Assembly (NCBI GenBank): GCA_002395235.1
Contig: DGWK01000019.1
Span: 220,914 to 284,913, forward strand
Reading direction: 5' to 3'
DNA from: Lachnospiraceae bacterium UBA4260
GTDB taxonomy: Bacteria; Bacillota; Clostridia; Lachnospirales; Lachnospiraceae
Length of the DNA: 64,000 nucleotides
Shown: piece after piece, positions 8,274-15,691 of the stretch
How the letters are laid out: the number at the start of each line of letters is the position of its first letter
How positions within the stretch are numbered: the stretch's first letter is position 1
Position numbers and translations under genes: made by a program
The notes under the pieces: model-generated
Told to the model about the DNA's origin: nothing
Databases searched by the model: none
Seen by the model: the letters and a program-made list of their open reading frames with translations, nothing else

Positions 8274-8906
8274 ATGAAAGATCACACCGCAAAATCAGAG
8301 AAGATCGGAATCCTGGGCGGGACCTTTGACCCGATCCACCTGGGGCACCTGATCATCGCCGAACAGGCCCGGGACCAATACGGACTTGACAGAGTCCTGC
8401 TGATTCCTTCGGGGCATTCCTATTTTAAGGACAACCGGAGCAGAAAAGTACTGCCGGCGCAGACAAGGCTCGAGATGACAAGAATTGCGGCGCGGGATCA
8501 CGCCCCATTTGAGGTGTCTGACATCGAGGTCAACAGGCCCGGCAACACCTACAGCTTTGAGACGCTCGAGCAGCTCAGGGAGCTCTATCCTTCTTCTGAA
8601 CTCTATTTTATCGTGGGAGCGGACACGGTCTGTTCCATGAGAACCTGGAGAGCGCCCGAGAGGATCTTCGCGGCGTGCACCATCCTTGCGGCGATCAGAG
8701 AAGACCAGGTGGACCCGGAGCAGCTCAGGAAGGAATCCGACGCTCTGGCAAGGGATTACGGCGCACGGATCCTTCCGGTTGAGATCCCAAATATCGGCAT
8801 CTCCTCTACAGACATCCGCGAGAGGGCGGCGGCGGGAAAATCTATACATTATCTGGTGCCGTCCGAGCTGGAAAGTTATATAATAGAGAATGGGATATAC
8901 ATGTGA
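8274..8906 (+). CDS. nadD: Nicotinate-nucleotide adenylyltransferase
   Basis: NadD adenylylates nicotinate mononucleotide to form deamido-NAD in NAD synthesis. The N-terminal GILGGTFDPIHLGHLIIA contains the nucleotidyltransferase HxGH motif. The C-terminal NIGISSTDIRERAAAGKS holds the second motif of the family (ISSTxIR). It is 210 residues, as expected, and starts at ATG 8274 behind AAGGA. The order nadD-yqeK-rsfS is the standard Firmicutes cluster. Confidence 0.97.
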   Translation: MKDHTAKSEKIGILGGTFDPIHLGHLIIAEQARDQYGLDRVLLIPSGHSYFKDNRSRKVLPAQTRLEMTRIAARDHAPFEVSDIEVNRPGNTYSFETLEQLRELYPSSELYFIVGADTVCSMRTWRAPERIFAACTILAAIREDQVDPEQLRKESDALARDYGARILPVEIPNIGISSTDIRERAAAGKSIHYLVPSELESYIIENGIYM

Positions 8907-8938
8907 GATAATTATTCTCAAGGCAAAGGAGCAGACAT

Positions 8939-9535
8939 TTGAACAAGAAGGAACGCATTAATTTGATCAGGGAACTCGAATCGGAGCTCGCCTACGGCCG
9001 CTTTATCCACACTCTGGATGTAGCCAGTACGGCAGCTTCTCTGGCCATGTGTTATGGGGCTGATATCGATAAAGCTGAAACGGCGGGCCTTCTGCACGAC
9101 TGTGCCAAATGTATGAACCTGAGCAAGATGATCAAGATCTGTGACAAGGCCGGGCTGGAGATCTCCGATTATGAGAGAAACAGCGGCTCGCTCCTTCATT
9201 CCAAAGCCGGAGCAGTCCTTGCGCAGACCAAATACGGCGTCAGGGATGAAGATATCCTCAACGCGATCAGGTTCCATACAACCGGAAGACCGGGCATGAG
9301 CCTTCTTGAAAAGATCGTCTTTGTGGCGGACTACATGGAGCCGGGAAGAGATTCGGCGCCGGACCTGCCTCAGGTCAGAAAACTTGCCTTTGAGAGTATT
9401 GATGACTGCGTTCTCCAGATACTTAAGGATACCCTTAAGTATCTCGGAACGACCGGAGCGGACGTGGATCCCATGACACAGAAAACCTATGATTATTACA
9501 GAAGATGTGATGAAGAGAGGAAATTCTATGAGTGA
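8939..9535 (+). CDS. yqeK: HD-domain diadenosine tetraphosphatase YqeK
   Basis: YqeK proteins are HD-superfamily hydrolases that cleave Ap4A symmetrically to two ADP. The metal-binding residues are visible in RFIHTLDVA, the LLHDCAK HD signature, and HSKAGA and RFHTTG further on. The length is 198 residues. It starts with TTG at 8939 behind AAAGGAG at 8925-8931. Its last 8 bases overlap rsfS, so translation is probably coupled. Confidence 0.94.
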   Translation: MNKKERINLIRELESELAYGRFIHTLDVASTAASLAMCYGADIDKAETAGLLHDCAKCMNLSKMIKICDKAGLEISDYERNSGSLLHSKAGAVLAQTKYGVRDEDILNAIRFHTTGRPGMSLLEKIVFVADYMEPGRDSAPDLPQVRKLAFESIDDCVLQILKDTLKYLGTTGADVDPMTQKTYDYYRRCDEERKFYE

Positions 9536-9899
9536 AACAGCTGGAAGCAAAGAGAGATCCGGAAAACTTGCCCGCATTGCGATAGCGGCGCTGGAAGAGA
9601 AAAAAGCTGCAGATATCAGGGTGATCGATATCAGTGAAGTATCTGTCCTTGCAGACTATTTCATAATCGCAAACGGATCCAACCGTCCTCAGATCCAGGC
9701 TTTATCTGATGAAGTCAGTGAGAAAATGGAAAAGGCCGGCGCAGTGCTCAAACAGACGGAAGGATATGAAAACGCGAATTGGATCCTTCTGGACTTCGGC
9801 GATGTGATCGTTCACATATTCAATCAGGAGAACCGTCTTCTCTATGATCTTGAGAGAATCTGGAGAGACGGCAAACAGGTAAATCCCGAAGAACTGTGA
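9528..9899 (+). CDS. rsfS: Ribosomal silencing factor RsfS
   Basis: RsfS (Iojap family) binds ribosomal protein L14 and blocks joining of the subunits during starvation. The family core is visible as ADIRVIDISEVSVLADYFII and the NANWILLDFGDVIVHIF segment. An upstream in-frame ATG exists at 9489, but ATG 9528 has AGAGAGG at a suitable spacing and gives a normal length of 123 residues. It overlaps the yqeK stop and is the last gene of the run, followed by a strong terminator. Confidence 0.95.
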   Translation: MSETAGSKERSGKLARIAIAALEEKKAADIRVIDISEVSVLADYFIIANGSNRPQIQALSDEVSEKMEKAGAVLKQTEGYENANWILLDFGDVIVHIFNQENRLLYDLERIWRDGKQVNPEEL

Positions 9900-9934
9900 C
9901 CGGGAGGCACCTGCCCCTGCATACAAAAGAACAG

Positions 9935-9976
9935 AAAAAAGAGGAGGCGGCTCAGCACGAGCCGCCTCCTTTTTTT
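9935..9976. terminator. Bidirectional terminator between rsfS and lexA
   Basis: AGGAGGCGGCTC (9942-9953) pairs perfectly with GAGCCGCCTCCT (9959-9970) around a 5-base loop. It is flanked by A6 on the left and T7 on the right, so it can end both converging transcripts. The lexA stop codon is only a few bases away. Confidence 0.92.
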
Positions 9977-9980
9977 CGAT

Positions 9981-10592
9981 TTACATTGTCCGGAACACAC
10001 CGAAGACCTTGCCCAGTATTACGCAGGAATCTACGATTATGGGCTCCATAGTGTCGTTCTCCGGCTGCAGGCGAATATGACCGTCCTCTTTATAGAAGGT
10101 CTTGACCGTCGCGCCGTCTTCGATCAGCGCGACAACGATATCGCCGTTTGAAGCCGTGGTGCAGGAGTTTACGAACAGCAGGTCGCCGTTAAAGATCCCG
10201 ACGCCTATCATGGAATCTCCGCGCACTCTCAGGGCGAAGGACTCACCGGCCGGTACGATCTCTGCAGGGATGGGGAAATAACTCTCAATATTCTCCTGCG
10301 CGAGGATCGGCTGCCCGGCAGCTACATTTCCGACTACAGGGAGAGAAGCCATCTCCGTGCGGACCATCTGGAAGCTGTCGTCACAGATCTCGATCGCCCT
10401 GGGCTTGGTGGGATCTCTGCGGATAAATCCGTTTCTCTCAAGCGTATTGAGATGGGAGTGGACGGATGATGTGGACTTGAGCCCGACCTTCTCACAGATC
10501 TCGCGGACTGTGGGCGGATACCCCTTGGAGAGGATCTCTTCCTTGAGATAATCAAGTATTTCCTGCTGCTTCTTGGATAATTTAGCGGGCAT
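9981..10592 (-). CDS. lexA: LexA repressor
   Basis: LexA represses SOS genes and inactivates itself by RecA-stimulated autocleavage. The N-terminal winged helix (about 1-70) includes PTVREICEKVGLKSTSSVH. The S24 peptidase domain has the Ala92-Gly93 cleavage bond in VAAGQP, the catalytic Ser127 in RGDSMI and Lys164 in GATVKTF. It is 203 residues and starts at ATG 10592 behind AGGAGGTC. It is transcribed divergently from a YneA-like gene, as in Bacillus, and three LexA-box-like sites lie in the shared region. Confidence 0.97.
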   Translation of the reverse strand: MPAKLSKKQQEILDYLKEEILSKGYPPTVREICEKVGLKSTSSVHSHLNTLERNGFIRRDPTKPRAIEICDDSFQMVRTEMASLPVVGNVAAGQPILAQENIESYFPIPAEIVPAGESFALRVRGDSMIGVGIFNGDLLFVNSCTTASNGDIVVALIEDGATVKTFYKEDGHIRLQPENDTMEPIIVDSCVILGKVFGVFRTM

Positions 10593-10646
10593 ATATATGA
10601 CCTCCTGATCTACATGAATCTCTGAATAGTAGTATTACTAACTCTA

Positions 10647-10675
10647 ATTATATAGTCAGAAATCGAAAAAAGCAA
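10647..10675 (-). promoter_or_regulatory. Promoter of lexA
   Basis: On the - strand, TTGCTT (10675-10670) and TATAAT (10652-10647) are separated by 17 bases, about 55 bases upstream of the lexA start. A LexA-box-like site lies just upstream of the -35, fitting autoregulation. Confidence 0.75.
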
Positions 10676-10686
10676 ACATATATTCA

Positions 10687-10698
10687 GAATAAGTGTTC
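10687..10698. promoter_or_regulatory. LexA box 1
   Basis: GAATAAGTGTTC matches the Gram-positive SOS consensus GAACNNNNGTTC except for T in place of C at position 4. It lies upstream of the lexA -35 and 29 bases from box 2. Confidence 0.65.
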
Positions 10699-10706
10699 GT
10701 TTTTTC

Positions 10707-10735
10707 TTGACTTACGAATGAATGTTCGGTAGAAT
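10707..10735 (+). promoter_or_regulatory. Promoter of the YneA-like gene
   Basis: TTGACT (10707-10712) and TAGAAT (10730-10735) are 17 bases apart. LexA box 2 lies completely inside the spacer, so LexA binding should block RNA polymerase directly. Confidence 0.8.
10716..10727. promoter_or_regulatory. LexA box 2
   Basis: GAATGAATGTTC, with flanking C and G extending the symmetry (CGAA...TTCG), matches the SOS consensus with one mismatch. It lies between the -35 and -10 of the divergent promoter. Confidence 0.8.
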
Positions 10736-10745
10736 AGAACCATGC

Positions 10746-10757
10746 AAACATTAGTTC
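10746..10757. promoter_or_regulatory. LexA box 3
   Basis: AAACATTAGTTC has one mismatch to GAACNNNNGTTC. It lies just downstream of the -10 and 30 bases from box 2, so the three sites repeat on nearly one helical face. Confidence 0.6.
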
Positions 10758-10786
10758 GTCGAGACAGTGCTCAGAGGGGAGAGACA

Positions 10787-11386
10787 ATGAGTAACAGATA
10801 TTCTGATATTGATGTAATGACATTTGTACAGGGAAATACAGCCAGGAAGGCTGAGCTTTACACAACTTCCGCGTCCCGCGGATCTGACCGCAGCCGCAGT
10901 GTTGAACGCGGAGGCTGCGTGGTGTATGATTTCAGAGTAAAAGAGACCGGATCCGGCAGGGCCGGCTCGGTAAAAAAACATGCGAAAAGAAATTCGTTAA
11001 ATAATTCGACAAGAGTTTCAGCAAGAAAGACCAGAGCCAGAAGAGCGGCCAGGGCACGCGCAAGGAAGGTGTTCGCCCTTCGCACAGCCCTTTTCGCATT
11101 TCTGGTCATGTTCACTATGTTCGGAATCGGCGGGATCGCATCCAGAGCCAAGAGCAGGGAAGTTCCGGACGCCTACAAGTATTACGACACCATCACAGTG
11201 GGATATCAGGAAAATCTTCTCGATATCGTCGAGCGATATGACGACAGGGACCATTATGAGACCCAGCTCGATTACGTGGAAGAACTCTGCAGGATCAACA
11301 ACCTGGCGTTTGACGGAACCGCTTATCCCGCGGTAACGCCGGGAACGCATCTCGTAGTGCCTTACTATTCCACAGAACTGAAATGA
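10787..11386 (+). CDS. YneA-like SOS cell-division inhibitor (TM plus LysM-like domain)
   Basis: In Bacillus, yneA lies divergently next to lexA and encodes a membrane-anchored LysM protein that delays division during the SOS response. This 199-residue protein has the same position and architecture: a long basic N-terminal region (about 1-94), one membrane segment (about 95-117) and an extracytoplasmic LysM-like domain (about 132-195; DTITVGYQENLLDIVERY through PGTHLVVPYYS). The N-terminal region is much longer than in Bacillus YneA. ATG 10787 has GAGGGGAGAG upstream; the ATG at 10742 lies at the predicted transcription start and is rejected. Function is inferred from context and architecture. 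Confidence 0.78.
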   Translation: MSNRYSDIDVMTFVQGNTARKAELYTTSASRGSDRSRSVERGGCVVYDFRVKETGSGRAGSVKKHAKRNSLNNSTRVSARKTRARRAARARARKVFALRTALFAFLVMFTMFGIGGIASRAKSREVPDAYKYYDTITVGYQENLLDIVERYDDRDHYETQLDYVEELCRINNLAFDGTAYPAVTPGTHLVVPYYSTELK

Positions 11387-11407
11387 CGAATTCTCGGGAG
11401 TGAATTT

Positions 11408-12364
11408 ATGAAAATTGACCTGATCACAGGTTTTCTCGGCGCCGGAAAGACGACGTTCATCAGGAGATACGCGCAGTTCCTCATGGAGAGAGGAGAAAAT
11501 ATCTGTATACTGGAAAATGACTACGGCGCCGTCAATGTCGATATGATGTTTCTGCAGGATCTACTCGGAGATCAGTGTGAGCTGGAAATGGTCATCGGAG
11601 GGGACGGCTATGAGGCCCACAGAAGAAGATTCAAGACCAAACTGATCTCAATGGCTATGACCGGGTACGACAGGGTTCTGGTTGAACCGTCAGGCGTATT
11701 TGACGTGGATGAATTCTTTGATGTGCTGCGGGAAGAGCCTCTCGACCGATGGTATACGCCGTCGAATGTCATTTCGATCGTCAGCGCCCGGTCCGAAGGG
11801 AATCTGTCAGCTGATTCCAGATATCTTCTCGCGTCGCAGACCGCAAACGCCGGCTGTGTGATACTCAGTAAAGTCTGTGAGGCCTCAGCCGATGACGTGG
11901 AGAACACGATCCGACTGTTAAATGACGTTATGGAGGAACACAGGTGCGCCCGGAGATTCGGAGGCGATGTGATCGCTGCGGACTGGGACAGGCTCGACAC
12001 TTCAGATTTTGAAAGGATAGCCGGCTGCGGATATCGCCTTGAAGACCATATTAAATATCAGGTTGAACAGGAAAACGGTTACAGATCCTTATTTTATTTC
12101 TATGTCAGCATGGAGGAACAGGAATTTAGAGATGCTGCGGAAAGGATTTTTAATGATCCCTCCTGCGGAGACGTAAAGCGGATCAAAGGGTTTGTGAAGA
12201 CCGGTGACAGCAGATGGATCCAGATCAACGCTGTCCCCGGTAAAATGGAGTTTTCGGAGCGGGAGAGAGGGCAGGAAGCTCTGATCGTGATCGGAGAGAA
12301 CCTTGGCAGAGAAGCGATCGACAGATATTTCGAAGATCGTGTCAGATATCACGGAGAATTATAA
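11408..12364 (+). CDS. G3E-family (CobW/UreG-like) GTPase homologue without the CxCC motif
   Basis: G3E GTPases help insert metals into enzymes or act as metallochaperones. This 318-residue protein has Walker A TGFLGAGKTTFI and a Walker B-like LVEPSGVFDVDEFF. Where family members have the metal-binding GCICC, it reads MVIGGDGYEAHRRR, with no cysteine. The guanine-specificity NKxD is replaced by LSKVC. It has a C-terminal domain (about 220-318) of the CobW-C type by position. It lies 21 bases after the YneA-like gene and may share its SOS promoter. The exact function cannot be given. Confidence 0.8.
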   Translation: MKIDLITGFLGAGKTTFIRRYAQFLMERGENICILENDYGAVNVDMMFLQDLLGDQCELEMVIGGDGYEAHRRRFKTKLISMAMTGYDRVLVEPSGVFDVDEFFDVLREEPLDRWYTPSNVISIVSARSEGNLSADSRYLLASQTANAGCVILSKVCEASADDVENTIRLLNDVMEEHRCARRFGGDVIAADWDRLDTSDFERIAGCGYRLEDHIKYQVEQENGYRSLFYFYVSMEEQEFRDAAERIFNDPSCGDVKRIKGFVKTGDSRWIQINAVPGKMEFSERERGQEALIVIGENLGREAIDRYFEDRVRYHGEL

Positions 12365-12376
12365 CTATAAGGAAAC

Positions 12377-12410
12377 CGTCAGGCGGCTTTTCGCTGCCTG
12401 ACGTTTTTTT
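12377..12410 (+). terminator. Terminator after the G3E GTPase gene
   Basis: CGTCAGGCGGC (12377-12387) pairs with GCTGCCTGACG (12393-12403), with one G-U pair, followed by T7. The stop codon of the convergent small gene lies inside the stem. Confidence 0.88.
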
Positions 12411-12714
12411 CATCCTTATTTTCTGTATTCATATTTTCGGTATTCTTATTTTCCGTATCCTTCTCTTCGATAGCGGAGTATTCTTTTTTCATTCTTGCGG
12501 ATCGGATCCGATCCATGAGCTGCTCGCAGCGTAGTTCTATATAAGCATCCTGGTCGAGTCGACCTCTGATCTCTATATCAATAATACGTGTGAACTCGGT
12601 CATGCCTAGTTTGTGATCGCGCAAAAAGATCTCCCATTCCGTGCGTCCATCGTGACCTTTGCGGATTGAAACTTCAACATCGTTTCTGTCTGCATAGTTC
12701 ATAACATCAAACAT
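12379..12714 (-). CDS. Hypothetical protein with Asn/Glu/Thr-rich tail
   Basis: No family is recognised. The 111-residue protein has a structured-looking first part (about 1-75, mixed hydrophobic and charged, FTRIIDIEIRGRLDQDAYIE) and a low-complexity tail with repeated TENKN/TENMN units ending RQRKAA. The ATG at 12714 has AGGAAAAG about 11 bases upstream, a weak site. The last codons are encoded within the terminator stem of the facing gene. The balanced composition of the first part favours a real gene, but this is uncertain. Confidence 0.55.
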   Translation of the reverse strand: MFDVMNYADRNDVEVSIRKGHDGRTEWEIFLRDHKLGMTEFTRIIDIEIRGRLDQDAYIELRCEQLMDRIRSARMKKEYSAIEEKDTENKNTENMNTENKDEKNVRQRKAA

Positions 12715-13112
12715 TAAGTTTTTCTTTTCCTCATTCTTTCAGGTATTCGCGGAAGCTTAACCGCGTTTCTTTTTGTTTGTTACATGGCGAATTCTATCTG
12801 AAACTTCGTCAAATTAAAACTGCTGAATTTGACATCAATTAGGTCAATTCCGTCTTTTTTGAAGACCTGTACACCGGCTCTGCGATGATATTTAATGATA
12901 TATGAACAATAAAAACGCGCTTGTTAAAATAATTAAAAATAATGTTACATAAATGTTAAAAATGCTTGCAAATTATGAGACAATGTTGTAACATAACAAT
13001 TGCCAAACAACTTTGTGATGATATTTGCGAGAGAGCGTATTCGTTACTCACTCCTTATATTGTCGCATGAACCAGTTAACAACAAGTCATGTCAAAAATA
13101 AGGAGAGAGAAC
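12715..13112. other. AT-rich intergenic region with a promoter
   Basis: This 398-base gap holds no convincing gene. It is clearly richer in A and T than its surroundings, especially 12890-12990. A likely + strand promoter for the cell-wall enzyme is TTGCAA (12966-12971), 17 bases, TAACAT (12989-12994), which would leave a 5' leader of about 110 bases. A ribosome binding site AAGGAG at about 13100 precedes the next gene. Confidence 0.5.
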
Positions 13113-14318
13113 ATGAAACGAGTACGTCTTTATGCTTTGTTGCTTTCGTCTGCACTTTTTGTATCTGCGATTCCGGTAACCGGGGCCAATGCTGCGGCAG
13201 CGCCTGCTGTCCGGTATTCGGCACAGGCAGCGGAAGATACGGATCTCACAATAGGTGCGGATATTCTCGGCGCAAATAACACGAAAACTGCTGCTACGAA
13301 AACTGTCAAACTCGGTTGGAAAAAGGTCAACAACAAGTGGTACTACGTAACTGCCAAGGGTAACAAGACCGGATGGGCCAAGATTGACGGCAATCTCTAC
13401 TATTTCAACAAAGCCGGCGTCATGCTGACCGGTTTTAAGAAAATAAATAATAATATTTTCTATTTTGGCAAATCAGGTGATTTGAAAAAAGGATGGCAGA
13501 AGATCGGCAGCAACTGGTACTATTTTGCCAAGGCCAACGGTGCCATGAAGAAAGGATGGCTCAAGCTTGGAAAGAGGTACTTCTTCCTCAACAGGACTAC
13601 AGGCGTTATGGAGACCGGATGGAAGAAGATTAACGGAAAGCTTTATTATTTCAATAATGAAGGCGCCATGCTTACCGGCCCTCACGTCTATAAGATCGGC
13701 AGGAGATATTTCTTCTTTGAGAAGTCGGGTGCTGTGACAAGTAAAACAGGATGGCAGAAATCTGATGTAGGAAACCTTTTCTACACAAATGCTGACGGCA
13801 CGGTAGTGACCAATAAGACTATAGGCGACAAGGTCATGAATGATGAAGGTATCGCAGTCAAGAAGGTCGATGATGTCATGGACCAGAAGGCGCAGTGGTA
13901 TGAGAGTGATACCAAGTATCTCGTACTTGCGGACCTGGACAACCATGAGCTTCGCGTCTATGAAGGCAAGAAGGGAAATTGGAACAGAATCAAGGGCGGA
14001 TGGGAGCTTACGTGCGGCGCTCCCGCTACCAGAACTCCCTGCGGGCAGTTCTATCTCTGCTACAAGCAGCCCACAGATTACGGCTGGAAGGATTTCACTT
14101 TATCAAGGGCAGCGTATGTCTATTGGACAACGGCGGGCTTTATGATCCACACGATCCTCTACAGCAAGTGGGGCGGAGATGATCCGGAATACGTAGATGT
14201 AGTCGACGACAGACTCGGAATGAACCTTTCTCTGAGCTGCATCAGACTTTCGCTTGAAAACGCACGCTGGATTTACAAAAACATTCCGACTGGAACAAAG
14301 TTGGTTGTTTATGAGTGA
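13113..14318 (+). CDS. Secreted L,D-transpeptidase with cell-wall-binding repeats
   Basis: The 401-residue protein starts with a signal peptide (MKRVRLYALLLSSALFVSA, likely cut near ANA). About six or seven choline/cell-wall-binding type repeats follow (about 65-240), each of the form GW-K-NG-WYYF. The C terminus (about 268-401) is a YkuD-type L,D-transpeptidase with MIHTILYS and SLSCIRL, where most members read SHGCxRL; the Cys and Arg are present. It probably forms 3-3 cross-links or attaches to the wall while anchored through the repeats. ATG 13113 has AAGGAGAGAG upstream; an upstream in-frame ATG at 13089 is disfavoured. Confidence 0.9.
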   Translation: MKRVRLYALLLSSALFVSAIPVTGANAAAAPAVRYSAQAAEDTDLTIGADILGANNTKTAATKTVKLGWKKVNNKWYYVTAKGNKTGWAKIDGNLYYFNKAGVMLTGFKKINNNIFYFGKSGDLKKGWQKIGSNWYYFAKANGAMKKGWLKLGKRYFFLNRTTGVMETGWKKINGKLYYFNNEGAMLTGPHVYKIGRRYFFFEKSGAVTSKTGWQKSDVGNLFYTNADGTVVTNKTIGDKVMNDEGIAVKKVDDVMDQKAQWYESDTKYLVLADLDNHELRVYEGKKGNWNRIKGGWELTCGAPATRTPCGQFYLCYKQPTDYGWKDFTLSRAAYVYWTTAGFMIHTILYSKWGGDDPEYVDVVDDRLGMNLSLSCIRLSLENARWIYKNIPTGTKLVVYE

Positions 14319-14343
14319 GAAATCACAAAGTTGAAAAAGGCAG

Positions 14344-14376
14344 AAAAGGGCTCCGGCGACGGCCGGGGCTCTTTTC
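14344..14376 (+). terminator. Terminator after the L,D-transpeptidase gene
   Basis: AAAAGGGCTCCGGC pairs with GGCCGGGGCTCTTTT around GAC, ending in TTTT. It isolates the transpeptidase gene from the next operon. Confidence 0.85.
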
Positions 14377-14442
14377 GTGTTCAAAAAAGTATTTTGACCC
14401 TGAAATTCAAAAAGACCTCCGGGGTCTTGAAAAATCAGGGTT

Positions 14443-14470
14443 TTGATAAATCGGTTCGGGATGCTATACT
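14443..14470 (+). promoter_or_regulatory. Promoter of the dtd operon
   Basis: TTGATA (14443-14448), 16 bases, TATACT (14465-14470). It lies 37 bases before dtd. Five + strand genes follow with gaps of 5 to 34 bases, so all may depend on this promoter. Confidence 0.7.
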
Positions 14471-14506
14471 TCTTCTGTGCAGTTAACTATGGAAAGGAAT
14501 AGAGAA

Positions 14507-14962
14507 ATGCGTTTTGTAATTCAATGTGTGGAAAATGCGGCTGTTGAGATTGAAGGGAAAACTGTAGGCAGCATCGGGAAAGGCTTTCTGGTCCTGGCGG
14601 GAATCTCGGAAACGGATACCCGCGAAACGGCGGACCGCATGCTGGAGAAGATGATCAAGCTTCGGATCTTCGAGGACGAAAACGGAAAGACTAATCTTAA
14701 TCTCGCGTCCGTAGGCGGAGAGATCCTCCTGGTATCGCAATTTACATTATATGCGGACTGCCGCAAAGGAAACCGCCCCTCCTTCGTGAAAGCAGGGTCC
14801 CCGCAGCACGCGGAGCAGCTTTATGAATACCTGATCACAAAATGTGAACAGATCACCGGAAAAAGACCGCAGACCGGAGAATTCGGGGCACTCATGAAAG
14901 TCCATCTGACAAATGACGGACCCTTTACCATAATAATGGATTCGGCGGAACTGGGATATTAA
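14507..14962 (+). CDS. dtd: D-aminoacyl-tRNA deacylase
   Basis: Dtd frees tRNAs mischarged with D-amino acids or glycine, acting as a proofreader of chirality. The two family motifs are visible: SQFTLYADCRKGNRPSF and the GP motif in NDGPFTIIMDS, with GALMKVHL before it. The 151-residue length is standard. ATG 14507 follows AAAGGAATAGAGA; an earlier in-frame ATG at 14477 is poorly placed relative to the promoter. It heads a run that continues into an accessory GNAT/TIR pair. Confidence 0.96.
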   Translation: MRFVIQCVENAAVEIEGKTVGSIGKGFLVLAGISETDTRETADRMLEKMIKLRIFEDENGKTNLNLASVGGEILLVSQFTLYADCRKGNRPSFVKAGSPQHAEQLYEYLITKCEQITGKRPQTGEFGALMKVHLTNDGPFTIIMDSAELGY

Positions 14963-14996
14963 CGCAGGCAGGAACAGAAGATATTAAAGAAAGCAT

Positions 14997-15686
14997 ATGG
15001 TGGACGATATGTTGGGAGAGAAGGACACATTCCAATCCGATTATTACTGGTATTCCAAAAGAGCAATTCCCGAAGAAGCCAGATCTGCGATCAGCAGGAT
15101 GGCGACAGGAAAACCGGTCGGGGAAATCGAGTTTTCCGGAATCAAGAAGAAACTGCTGGAAGTAAGCGGCTCTGTATTTGCTCCGGTATTTATCGAAAAC
15201 AGGAAATACTTGTATAAAGGTGAATTTACCGCTCCTTCTCTGGAAAATGATTATCGGAATTCCCGCAATTTTATCACGGAAGACGGACTTGCCGGGTTTT
15301 CTCTAACAGGTACGGGCTGGCTGGTCTCTCTGTATTCTAATTACACCGAGCGAGGTTTTGCGCGGGCGGTCAAAGATTATATTGTAAAAGACGCCTATAA
15401 GCTGGTATGTATTGTCTCTGAAAAAGAAAAAAATAACGGCCTTGTCCGAATGTATGAAGAAGTTTACGGATTCAGAAAATATGCCAGAACGATTAATGAT
15501 ACAATTGTGATGGGAGAACACTACGGAGATGAATTTATTAAGAAGTTTATTTCCGAGAACGGAGTTCCGTATCACATCTTCATGATCGGAAGCGGCGCTG
15601 TCGGTGAAGCAGCCGACTACCCCAGGTTCGAAGATTATTTTGTCGCGGAGAAATTTGTCGAAGATACTGTGAGCAGGAGGGCATAG
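14997..15686 (+). CDS. GNAT-like protein of unknown function, partner of the TIR gene
   Basis: No clear family name can be given. The middle of this 229-residue protein looks like an N-acetyltransferase fold: a strand GLAGFSLTGTGWLVSLYS, a helix GFARAVKDYIVK, a strand KLVCIVSEKE, then NNGLVRMYEEVYGFRKYAR, the pattern that ends many GNAT domains. The N-terminal 70 residues and C-terminal 50 residues are unassigned. It starts at ATG 14997 with only a weak AAAGAAAG upstream, 34 bases after dtd. The stop codon is 5 bases before the TIR gene, whose ribosome binding site lies in this gene's 3' end. Base composition is richer in A and T than the housekeeping genes around it. Confidence 0.6.
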   Translation: MVDDMLGEKDTFQSDYYWYSKRAIPEEARSAISRMATGKPVGEIEFSGIKKKLLEVSGSVFAPVFIENRKYLYKGEFTAPSLENDYRNSRNFITEDGLAGFSLTGTGWLVSLYSNYTERGFARAVKDYIVKDAYKLVCIVSEKEKNNGLVRMYEEVYGFRKYARTINDTIVMGEHYGDEFIKKFISENGVPYHIFMIGSGAVGEAADYPRFEDYFVAEKFVEDTVSRRA

Positions 15687-15691
15687 GCCAT

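Noticed and set aside
10742..10786. Upstream ATG for the YneA-like gene
   Set aside because: It coincides with the expected transcription start and has no ribosome binding site; the ATG at 10787 has a strong one.
13300..13830. Periodic repeats inside the L,D-transpeptidase gene
   Set aside because: These are codons of the cell-wall-binding repeats, not a DNA-level array or CRISPR.
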